DNA from: Favolaschia claudopus
Taxonomy: Eukaryota; Basidiomycota; Agaricomycetes; Agaricales; Mycenaceae
DNA: 64,000 bases
Direction of reading: 5' to 3'
Assembly (NCBI GenBank): GCA_037176885.1
Contig: JAWWNJ010000021.1
Coordinates: forward strand, 1,736,001-1,800,000
Shown here: positions 55,149-64,000 of the stretch, one piece after another
Layout of the letters: the number at the start of each line of letters is the position of its first letter
Numbering within the stretch: the stretch's first letter is position 1
Made by a program: the position numbers and the translations under genes
Notes under the pieces: model-generated
The model's input: only the letters and a program-made list of their open reading frames with translations
Told to the model about the DNA's origin: nothing
Databases searched by the model: none

Positions 55149-56347
55149 TCAGTGCTGTTAAAAACAGCATTGATAGACAGATCGGTGCGGATCACGGAGC
55201 TCGCGGATTCCGTCCCGATCCCAATCCTGCTGCACGCGTCGCGCCAGGCAGCTTTATAGAGCGTACGTTGCGCAATGCCGAGCGCGTAGATGGTTCACCC
55301 ACCCCATCCGACCCATCTGATTCGTCGAGCTCAGACTCTGAGCCCTCGGATGGATCAGGTTCCGGGAAGTCACACCCGTCGCGTCATCGGCGCAAGCGCC
55401 GTTCCTCTAAAAAGAGCCGGAGTTCCCACAGGAAGAATAAAATGATATTGAAGCCTATACCTCCAAAGGAATATGATGGCTCACCGGATGCCATTGCATT
55501 CCATCGATTCGTCAAAGAAGGGTCGAATTATGTTCAACTCGGAAAAGTTCCAACCGACCAACGAGTGTTTTACTTGTCGTACTACTTGACGGCTCGTGCA
55601 CTCGAATTCTACAACAGCAAAGTTGAGAATGACGAGCATGTTTGGACTTTGAGTGAATTCTTCTGGGGTTTATTCAACTTTTGTTTCCCTGTGAACTTCC
55701 GCGAGAAGCAACGCACTCGATTGCGTTCTTGCCTTCAAGGCACCAAGTCAGTGTTAATTCACAAGGCCGAATGGGAGCGGATCTACAATACCATCGGTCT
55801 TGAAGCCAACCAGGAGAAGGTTGTTATGTTCTGGCGGAGTCTCAACGCCGACATTCGGAAGGAAATGTTTCGTGATAAACTTGATCCCGAAACCTCTTCT
55901 TGGGCTGAAGTTAATGCTGGTGCTGAGAGCGCCGAAATTATCGTCAAGGTCGACGACGATAACGATGAACTTGATATGGCTGGATCGAGTAAGACTCAAT
56001 CCAAGCCCGATGACCAAAAACTGGACTCAGATTCGAACGGGAAACGTCGTACTGGAGGGCGCGTTATCTCGGTTTCCAGTGTTGAACCCGAACCTTCAAC
56101 GACTGCGTCGAAATCTCGCGATAGCGGCAAGCAACTTTCGGTTAAGAAACGAAATGAATACCTTGCTGCGGGTTTATGTTTTAACTGTGGTGTACAGGGT
56201 CACCTTTCTCGTAACTGTCCTGAACTCAACACGATGGTTTCAAAAGGAGGAAAGCCTCCCGGTTTTGCATCCCACGCGGTTGATTTCGCGCTGAACGATG
56301 ATCGCGATGCTCTTTTGGAGAGCACGGAAGTTCTTGAACACTTCTAA
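55055..56347 (+). CDS. Ty3-type gag, copy 1
   Basis: A 430-codon frame. Its first 30 or so codons are MITE sequence, so the native start is lost or lies further in. The body has an Arg/Ser-rich region, then PPKEYDGSPDAIAFHRFVKE and YLTARALEFYNSKV, as in mushroom Ty3 gags, and ends with a CCHC knuckle CFNCGVQGHLSRNC (about 375-388). Protease, reverse transcriptase and integrase are absent. A purine tract and 3' LTR (56525-56726) follow. The element can only move with enzymes from elsewhere. Confidence 0.85.
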   Translation: MMISGRKRQPLPLLAELPRGGARLSSAPGNTVSAVKNSIDRQIGADHGARGFRPDPNPAARVAPGSFIERTLRNAERVDGSPTPSDPSDSSSSDSEPSDGSGSGKSHPSRHRRKRRSSKKSRSSHRKNKMILKPIPPKEYDGSPDAIAFHRFVKEGSNYVQLGKVPTDQRVFYLSYYLTARALEFYNSKVENDEHVWTLSEFFWGLFNFCFPVNFREKQRTRLRSCLQGTKSVLIHKAEWERIYNTIGLEANQEKVVMFWRSLNADIRKEMFRDKLDPETSSWAEVNAGAESAEIIVKVDDDNDELDMAGSSKTQSKPDDQKLDSDSNGKRRTGGRVISVSSVEPEPSTTASKSRDSGKQLSVKKRNEYLAAGLCFNCGVQGHLSRNCPELNTMVSKGGKPPGFASHAVDFALNDDRDALLESTEVLEHF

Positions 56348-56524
56348 ATTCGCACGATTTCCTCCCTCGACATCGAAATGGTCGTCGAGGAGGGCGAGGA
56401 TACCCAAATGGTTTGATTCTGATTTTTCGAAGACCATTTCGAACGTTGAATTGATTTTGAACAAGATTTATTGATCTTTGTGTCGAAGATTGAGCTCGTC
56501 GTGGTCGACGATCTGGAGGGCGGA

Positions 56525-56726
56525 TGTGACGGATCGGCGTTCGCATCCGCTCACGGCGAGATCTGCCCGTTTCGTCCCCATGACTCCATGTACACAGCCT
56601 TGATTTTCCTGTATAAGTAGTTTAGTTCTTGTCGTAGTAGCTTTTCCCTTGGTCAATCCAGTACTTACACCAGTTCTTTGTTGATCCCCTTGTGCCGGAA
56701 CTCGACTCGCCTTCGCTTCCGTCACA
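56525..56726 (+). repeat. 3' LTR of the Ty3-type element, copy 1
   Basis: 202 bp with TGTGACGGA and TTCCGTCACA ends, preceded by the purine tract GGAGGGCGGA. It ends exactly at the base before the Exo I-encoding sequence of the exonuclease paralogue. The 5' LTR is missing. Confidence 0.8.
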
Positions 56727-57728
56727 GATTTGATGCTGAATGGAACTTTGACACACATTCAAAGGCCAGCCATCCTACGGCCATTGTACAGATTGCGTAT
56801 AAAAATTGGGTGAACATATTTCAAATTGGCCATTTTGGGGGCAAACTTCCCCAAGCGTTAATCAATTTCCTGGCAACAGGCCAGATATTAAAAGCCGGCC
56901 GGGCAGTCAAACAAGATTTGACACGCCTTGAGAATGAGTCAAAGAGGGGACCATTTTGTGGCGGTGTAGATCTTGCAAAAATGGCAAAGGACGCAAGAGT
57001 CATCACTGATGCAAGAACAGGACTGGCTGATCTTTGTGCTCGTATCTTGGGAAAGAAGCTAGAAAAAGAACCAGCAGATCGAGATGGAAACTCTATAAGA
57101 GTCAGCAATAATTGGAACCGTGAGACACTTTCAGCAGAGCAAGTTTCATATGCGGCACTTGATGCTCTTGCCTCTTTGTATATCTATGATCGTCTCTCTA
57201 AGTCAGAAATTCCAGGCAAAATAGCTGAGACAGACCTTCCTGGTACCTCTGTTTCTATTCAGAACACTGATGGCCAGATTATTGCATATGGAAATATTTC
57301 AAATATCTCTGTACCAATTCCTGGAGCTCCCCCTGTCACAAGAACCCGTGTTCGGATCACTATTTCTAGAGTTTGTGTGCCTGCTGCTCTGCTACCACTC
57401 CATAATAACAAGGCTCTTGAAACATTTGGAAAGACTCCATTCGATATTGTATATGCACGAAACAAGGTATACAGGTAGGTTTCAAATTATCTTGTTCCTT
57501 TATATAATAACCTAATCTGTATTCGACTCTTTAGACAAGTTGCAAGGCCCGCAGATCATACACCCCAAGTCACACCTCCTGCTGTAGCAACAGATCTTGA
57601 TCCAACTGCTCAAAAGGAACCTGATGAAGCTACACCCCTTGCGGTAGCAACAGAACTCAGTCCAGCTGCTCAAAAGGAACTTGATGAAGTGTTGAAATTT
57701 CTTAACACAGGATCTGATGATATCACAG
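56727..57728 (+). pseudogene. exonuclease-transposon paralogue, duplicated 5' fragment
   Basis: Identical to the start of the gene described at 59368-62171. Contains Exo I (FDAEW), Exo II (AGRAVKQDL), Exo III (YAALDALA) and an intron at 57475-57534, then stops at the duplication junction, where MITE sequence follows. Confidence 0.85.
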
Positions 57729-58988
57729 CCTCTTTTGGCCGAGCTACCTCGAGGTGGAGCTCGACTCAGCTCAGCTCCCGGCAACACTGTCAGTGCTGTT
57801 AAAAACAGCATTGATAGACAGATCGGTGCGGATCACGGAGCTCGCGGATTCCGTCCCGATCCCAATCCTGCTGCACGCGTCGCGCCAGGCAGCTTTATAG
57901 AGCGTACGTTGCGCAATGCCGAGCGCGTAGATGGTTCACCCACCCCATCCGACCCATCTGATTCGTCGAGCTCAGACTCTGAGCCCTCGGATGGATCAGG
58001 TTCCGGGAAGTCACACCCGTCGCGTCATCGGCGCAAGCGCCGTTCCTCTAAAAAGAGCCGGAGTTCCCACAGGAAGAATAAAATGATATTGAAGCCTATA
58101 CCTCCAAAGGAATATGATGGCTCACCGGATGCCATTGCATTCCATCGATTCGTCAAAGAAGGGTCGAATTATGTTCAACTCGGAAAAGTTCCAACCGACC
58201 AACGAGTGTTTTACTTGTCGTACTACTTGACGGCTCGTGCACTCGAATTCTACAACAGCAAAGTTGAGAATGACGAGCATGTTTGGACTTTGAGTGAATT
58301 CTTCTGGGGTTTATTCAACTTTTGTTTCCCTGTGAACTTCCGCGAGAAGCAACGCACTCGATTGCGTTCTTGCCTTCAAGGCACCAAGTCAGTGTTAATT
58401 CACAAGGCCGAATGGGAGCGGATCTACAATACCATCGGTCTTGAAGCCAACCAGGAGAAGGTTGTTATGTTCTGGCGGAGTCTCAACGCCGACATTCGGA
58501 AGGAAATGTTTCGTGATAAACTTGATCCCGAAACCTCTTCTTGGGCTGAAGTTAATGCTGGTGCTGAGAGCGCCGAAATTATCGTCAAGGTCGACGACGA
58601 TAACGATGAACTTGATATGGCTGGATCGAGTAAGACTCAATCCAAGCCCGATGACCAAAAACTGGACTCAGATTCGAACGGGAAACGTCGTACTGGAGGG
58701 CGCGTTATCTCGGTTTCCAGTGTTGAACCCGAACCTTCAACGACTGCGTCGAAATCTCGCGATAGCGGCAAGCAACTTTCGGTTAAGAAACGAAATGAAT
58801 ACCTTGCTGCGGGTTTATGTTTTAACTGTGGTGTACAGGGTCACCTTTCTCGTAACTGTCCTGAACTCAACACGATGGTTTCAAAAGGAGGAAAGCCTCC
58901 CGGTTTTGCATCCCACGCGGTTGATTTCGCGCTGAACGATGATCGCGATGCTCTTTTGGAGAGCACGGAAGTTCTTGAACACTTCTAA
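57717..58988 (+). CDS. Ty3-type gag, copy 2
   Basis: Second copy of the gag at 55055-56347, 423 codons because the MITE-derived leader differs at the duplication junction. The common part shows no amino acid difference. Confidence 0.85.
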   Translation: MISQPLLAELPRGGARLSSAPGNTVSAVKNSIDRQIGADHGARGFRPDPNPAARVAPGSFIERTLRNAERVDGSPTPSDPSDSSSSDSEPSDGSGSGKSHPSRHRRKRRSSKKSRSSHRKNKMILKPIPPKEYDGSPDAIAFHRFVKEGSNYVQLGKVPTDQRVFYLSYYLTARALEFYNSKVENDEHVWTLSEFFWGLFNFCFPVNFREKQRTRLRSCLQGTKSVLIHKAEWERIYNTIGLEANQEKVVMFWRSLNADIRKEMFRDKLDPETSSWAEVNAGAESAEIIVKVDDDNDELDMAGSSKTQSKPDDQKLDSDSNGKRRTGGRVISVSSVEPEPSTTASKSRDSGKQLSVKKRNEYLAAGLCFNCGVQGHLSRNCPELNTMVSKGGKPPGFASHAVDFALNDDRDALLESTEVLEHF

Positions 58989-60369
58989 ATTCGCACGATT
59001 TCCTCCCTCGACATCGAAATGGTCGTCGAGGAGGGCGAGGATACCCAAATGGTTTGATTCTGATTTTTCGAAGACCATTTCGAACGTTGAATTGATTTTG
59101 AACAAGATTTATTGATCTTTGTGTCGAAGATTGAGCTCGTCGTGGTCGACGATCTGGAGGGCGGATGTGACGGATCGGCGTTCGCATCCGCTCACGGCGA
59201 GATCTGCCCGTTTCGTCCCCATGACTCCATGTACACAGCCTTGATTTTCCTGTATAAGTAGTTTAGTTCTTGTCGTAGTAGCTTTTCCCTTGGTCAATCC
59301 AGTACTTACACCAGTTCTTTGTTGATCCCCTTGTGCCGGAACTCGACTCGCCTTCGCTTCCGTCACAGATTTGATGCTGAATGGAACTTTGACACACATT
59401 CAAAGGCCAGCCATCCTACGGCCATTGTACAGATTGCGTATAAAAATTGGGTGAACATATTTCAAATTGGCCATTTTGGGGGCAAACTTCCCCAAGCGTT
59501 AATCAATTTCCTGGCAACAGGCCAGATATTAAAAGCCGGCCGGGCAGTCAAACAAGATTTGACACGCCTTGAGAATGAGTCAAAGAGGGGACCATTTTGT
59601 GGCGGTGTAGATCTTGCAAAAATGGCAAAGGACGCAAGAGTCATCACTGATGCAAGAACAGGACTGGCTGATCTTTGTGCTCGTATCTTGGGAAAGAAGC
59701 TAGAAAAAGAACCAGCAGATCGAGATGGAAACTCTATAAGAGTCAGCAATAATTGGAACCGTGAGACACTTTCAGCAGAGCAAGTTTCATATGCGGCACT
59801 TGATGCTCTTGCCTCTTTGTATATCTATGATCGTCTCTCTAAGTCAGAAATTCCAGGCAAAATAGCTGAGACAGACCTTCCTGGTACCTCTGTTTCTATT
59901 CAGAACACTGATGGCCAGATTATTGCATATGGAAATATTTCAAATATCTCTGTACCAATTCCTGGAGCTCCCCCTGTCACAAGAACCCGTGTTCGGATCA
60001 CTATTTCTAGAGTTTGTGTGCCTGCTGCTCTGCTACCACTCCATAATAACAAGGCTCTTGAAACATTTGGAAAGACTCCATTCGATATTGTATATGCACG
60101 AAACAAGGTATACAGGTAGGTTTCAAATTATCTTGTTCCTTTATATAATAACCTAATCTGTATTCGACTCTTTAGACAAGTTGCAAGGCCCGCAGATCAT
60201 ACACCCCAAGTCACACCTCCTGCTGTAGCAACAGATCTTGATCCAACTGCTCAAAAGGAACCTGATGAAGCTACACCCCTTGCGGTAGCAACAGAACTCA
60301 GTCCAGCTGCTCAAAAGGAACTTGATGAAGTGTTGAAATTTCTTAACACAGGATCTGATGATATCACAG
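57729..60369 (+). repeat. 2,641-bp tandem duplication, copy 2
   Basis: Direct continuation of copy 1, joined at CACAG/CCTCTTTTGG. After 60369 the transposon exon carries on, so copy 2 is the one connected to the rest of the gene. Confidence 0.93.
59166..59367 (+). repeat. 3' LTR of the Ty3-type element, copy 2
   Basis: Duplicate of 56525-56726 at the 2,641-bp offset. Confidence 0.8.
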
Positions 60370-62171
60370 ATGTTGCTAATTCGTGGATGAATGAGATAGA
60401 CAGTGCTCCACCTGGATGTGACTCTGACAACCTCGATGATTCAGATCAGGTGGCCTTGGATACTGCACTTGCACGTCTGGAAGACCCAGAATTTTCCAAC
60501 TGGTCTTTAGAGGTCCGGAGCCGTGTAATCATGGATGTATGGCATGCTATGGCTCGGATAAAAGTTCCCAAAGAGCATGGATTGCGGCGTTTATTTGGAA
60601 TTGCACTGCGAGACGCTATCTTCATTCCTGATGAAGAAGACAAAGCTCGGATCGACACTTATCCGAAAACGAAAAAGAATTCGTCTTAAATCCGATTTAA
60701 TGCTCGCTGGCTTTGGCATCGTTGCCGGCGAACTGTACCACCTCCTGATAAACTATATGATGCGGTTAATGAGGTTTTCAAGCTGTATGGTCCACAGCGG
60801 GATTCTAAGACAAACAGCCCACTGTTTAATCCACAGGCTTGGCATGATTCAAAAAATGTTCTTAAGGCTATCAAGTTAGGATTGTTATCTGATCCTCCAG
60901 GTGTTCAGCTCTATTACCAGATGTATATTGAGGGCAAGACCAAGCTTCCCATATACCGCTGTGTCCGTGGTACAAACAATCCAGAAGGTGCTATTCATAA
61001 AAATCTCCGGGATCGGATGCCAAAATCTGGAACATCAATCCGCCATGCTGCTGCTAGGATCAAGGACTATGTTTTTATTCACAATCTTGTTGTCGGAACT
61101 TTAAATCGCAGTGGGAAACCATATCAAGGTCATTACAATGTTGAGATCATGAACAGGCTACAGATCTCTCTTGAGAATGCTAAAAAATTCATACCTAAAG
61201 CCCCCATACTCCGAGGCTGGACTAATGGTGATCTGTATATCCCGGGTGATGAAACAGTTGGGATTCTGGCACTTACAGAGAAGACACGAAACGAGGCAGG
61301 CATTCTCCCATATAATTCTTTGACGGACTCGGACTTCACACATGCTTTCCTTGCATCACAGCAAGGAACGAAATTTGCTGTCATGAATATGACGACAATT
61401 GAAGAGCTCAAGCTATACACTGAGATGATGCAACTATTTCCTAGTCCACCCAACTTTGATGATAGTGCCCGTCATTTCAACAGCAAGGCAAATGGGGACA
61501 ACATATTTTACAAGGTAGCTTTCCACGAGCCATTTTATATTTTTTGCTAATCTGATTCACAGCTCAACACTCATATGCAGGCACATCATGCAAAGTGGCT
61601 CCGTGCCGCAAACGAGAAAAGTTCTGTCTCTCAGATGCTGCCACAGGCAAAAGCTCTAGAGAGCAAAATGCGAAGCAATGATCGAGCCTCGGAGGCGTAC
61701 ACAGTTGCAGCCATACCCGTTCCAATACAGGCTATGCAATTGGATGGCTTGTTACCAGTTGAACAACTAGGGCAAGATGACAATCGAGGCATTGAACCTG
61801 TTCAACAAATGTACACAAGATTTCATGCTTACAGACCCCAAGAGCTGCAACCCCCTCCACTTGGCAACGAGCAAGGATTTGCTTCTTATGATCCATACAA
61901 TCAGTCTGGATGGCCAACAGACGCTGAGCTCGAGAGTCTTGCTCAATTTGCAGACGAATTTGCTGATCCTGGCATTCTCCATGATGACACTCCTACAAAT
62001 CAATCTCACGAAGCTCAATCTGTCTGGCTTGAAGGACATTCAAATATTGGTGGAAGTGCTACTACTCATCGCAATGTAACTCATAATCCCAATCAACCTC
62101 GTAAGAAGAGGGAAGGCTCTTTCATTCATGTCAATGAGTCCAAGAAAACCAAACGCACATCTATGTACTAA
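59368..62171 (+). pseudogene. DEDDy exonuclease-transposon protein, N-terminally truncated paralogue
   Basis: Homologous to residues about 613-1400 of the protein at 8024-13013. Exo I FDAEW, Exo II AGRAVKQDL, VDLAKMAK and GLADLCARILGKKL, and Exo III YAALDALA are all present, so the DEDDy residues are intact. Introns at 60116-60175 and 61515-61562 correspond to the splicing style of the complete gene. Later blocks (ALRDAIFIPDEEDKARI, LSDPPGVQLYY, RCVRGTNNPEG, GWTNGDLY, DNIFYK) align in order. One in-frame TAA near 60,688 interrupts it. The AT-hook, CxxC and DDE-like parts are absent, replaced by the Ty3 element. The C-terminus ends SMY and lacks the Cys cluster. Confidence 0.85.
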
Positions 62172-63885
62172 CGGCGTGGGGGTCACCGCAGGTTACTGAT
62201 GGTGACCTGTCACGTGCCTCTTTGCCCGCCAATTCTACCAGATGTACTAATCATGGTGACTTTGGCAAAATATATCCTCAATCCGATGAAGTAATCGAAC
62301 GATTGAATGGATTGCGCTCACGATCGGAAGGATTGAAAGATTTGGTAGTTACTGTACAATCTGATAGCTGAAGTTTTGTTTGGCTTTAATTGTAAAACTA
62401 TTTAATTAGTTTGACAAATGGGTAGTTAAGTATTCTAATTTTTTATACACAAAACAATTTCCTGTCTATCATCTCTCGATGGTTATTTGGAATTCAAGAG
62501 ACAGAACATGGCTTTATTTGACAGTGCTTGCACAAAATTCTCCTAGCAAGAATTTCCCACACATCGGCAATTGCCGCCTTCGTGCTGGCAGTGTGCTGGC
62601 GGATACTCGGAGTCCTCGGACTCGGTTCTCCGATCACCAGAGAGTACAATCGTGTATTCCGGTGGTTACCTCGGCTAAGCTAAGCGGGGGTCACCAGCAA
62701 GGTAACCAGAGCGGGCTGGTTACCCTAAGTATACTCTATGTACTAACGGCGTGGGGGTCACCGCAGGTTACTGATGGTGACCTGTCACGTGCCTCTTTGC
62801 CCGCCAATTCTACCAGATGTACTAATCATGGTGACTTTGGCAAAATATATCCTCAATCCGATGAAGTAATCGAACGATTGAATGGATTGCGCTCACGATC
62901 GGAAGGATTGAAAGATTTGGTAGTTACTGTACAATCTGATAGCTGAAGTTTTGTTTGGCTTTAATTGTAAAACTATTTAATTAGTTTGACAAATGGGTAG
63001 TTAAGTATTCTAATTTTTTATACACAAAACAATTTCCTGTCTATCATCTCTCGATGGTTATTTGGAATTCAAGAGACAGAACATGGCTTTATTTGACAGT
63101 GCTTGCACAAAATTCTCCTAGCAAGAATTTCCCACACATCGGCAATTGCCGCCTTCGTGCTGGCAGTGTGCTGGCGGATACTCGGAGTCCTCGGACTCGG
63201 TTCTCCGATCACCAGAGAGTACAATCGTGTATTCCGGTGGTTACCTCGGCTAAGCTAAGCGGGGGTCACCAGCAAGGTAACCAGAGCGGGCTGGTTACCC
63301 TAAGTATACTCTATGTACTAACGGCGTGGGGGTCACCGCAGGTTACTGATGGTGACCTGTCACGTGCCTCTTTGCCCGCCAATTCTACCAGATGTACTAA
63401 TCATGGTGACTTTGGCAAAATATATCCTCAATCCGATGAAGTAATCGAACGATTGAATGGATTGCGCTCACGATCGGAAGGATTGAAAGATTTGGTAGTT
63501 ACTGTACAATCTGATAGCTGAAGTTTTGTTTGGCTTTAATTGTAAAACTATTTAATTAGTTTGACAAATGGGTAGTTAAGTATTCTAATTTTTTATACAC
63601 AAAACAATTTCCTGTCTATCATCTCTCGATGGTTATTTGGAATTCAAGAGACAGAACATGGCTTTATTTGACAGTGCTTGCACAAAATTCTCCTAGCAAG
63701 AATTTCCCACACATCGGCAATTGCCGCCTTCGTGCTGGCAGTGTGCTGGCGGATACTCGGAGTCCTCGGACTCGGTTCTCCGATCACCAGAGAGTACAAT
63801 CGTGTATTCCGGTGGTTACCTCGGCTAAGCTAAGCGGGGGTCACCAGCAAGGTAACCAGAGCGGGCTGGTTACCCTAAGTATACT
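62161..63885 (+). repeat. three tandem copies of a 575-bp unit
   Basis: Units 62161-62735, 62736-63310 and 63311-63885, no differences noticed. The unit begins at the last codons of the paralogue gene and contains GGTCACC, GGTGACC, GGTAACC and GGTTACC motifs clustered at both ends. It is therefore most likely the 3' terminal region of that transposon, amplified in tandem. The repeated 155-codon frames crossing the unit junctions are not genes. Confidence 0.93.
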
Positions 63886-64000
63886 CTATATCTATTCTTC
63901 AATGCGTACAAATTTTTTCGCCCATTGTGTAAATTTGGGAACAACACATAAATAATTAGACATCGTGGTAAGAGCAAAAGATTTGAGCCTCTATCAGCCT

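Larger units (their letters stand above)
55088..57728 (+). repeat. 2,641-bp tandem duplication, copy 1
   Basis: Every base compared at an offset of 2,641 matches the following copy, including gag, LTR, exon and intron. It starts in the MITE at 55088 and ends at GATATCACAG in the exonuclease paralogue. Confidence 0.93.

Noticed and set aside
62161..63885. CRISPR-like array
   Set aside because: Units are 575 bp with no spacer pattern, and the organism is a eukaryote.
62479..63955. Three 155-codon ORFs as a repeated gene
   Set aside because: They are generated by the 575-bp tandem unit and cross its junctions; the translated sequence has no domain and the unit is the non-coding end of a transposon.

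Overview
This window looks like a transposon-rich stretch of a filamentous basidiomycete (Agaricomycete-type) nuclear genome. The evidence is short phase-consistent spliceosomal introns of about 46-110 nt, Ty3 and Copia gags and an F-box gene of the kind common in mushroom-forming fungi, and almost no intact host genes. I see no rRNA, no convincing tRNA, no CRISPR and no bacterial operon structure. Most of the 64 kb can be assigned to mobile elements, many with exact ends and target-site duplications (TSDs) that can be read directly.

Layout. 1-7.6 kb: unrecognised sequence, a 141-bp tandem duplication and a set of small non-autonomous TIR elements (MITEs), two of them head to head. 7,617-13,997: a complete 6.4-kb TIR transposon with TA flanks. 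Its single seven-exon gene encodes a 1,540-residue protein with three AT-hooks, a Cys-pair domain, a DDE-like RNase H-fold segment, a complete DEDDy 3'-5' exonuclease domain and a Cys-rich tail. 14.65-17.97 kb: a hAT transposon. 18.1-19.7 kb: a Tc1/mariner element with two in-frame stops. 20.4-25.0 kb: a TIR element without a gene next to a 5'-truncated LINE. 26.9-28.8 kb: an F-box-like gene with a MITE in an intron. 29.5 kb: a kinase fragment. 31.5-33.3 kb: a gag-only Copia element inside an endonuclease (EEP) domain.

35.5-43 kb holds two copies of a small LTR element whose only ORF encodes a KH RNA-binding domain. One copy is complete with LTRs and TSD (41,228-42,812). The other is broken by a 2.5-kb TIR element inserted in its LTR. 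Nested MITEs lie between them. 43-54.5 kb is a mosaic of MITEs, shuffled repeats and two zinc-finger gene fragments. 54.5-63.9 kb holds a decayed paralogue of the exonuclease-transposon gene, cut at its Exo I motif by a Ty3 gag element with a 3' LTR. A 2,641-bp segment covering this junction is tandemly duplicated without differences that I noticed, and the region after the stop codon is present as three 575-bp tandem copies.

How the parts fit. The best candidate for an undescribed system is the exonuclease-fusion transposon at 7.6-14.0 kb. Its ends (CAGTCG plus TAACCCA, TA flanks) match those of three 187-188-bp MITEs at 3.1, 3.3 and 35.6 kb, so it is a plausible source of mobilising enzyme. 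The second candidate is the LTR element carrying a KH domain in place of a normal gag-pol. Family assignments come from motifs read by eye; no database search was possible.
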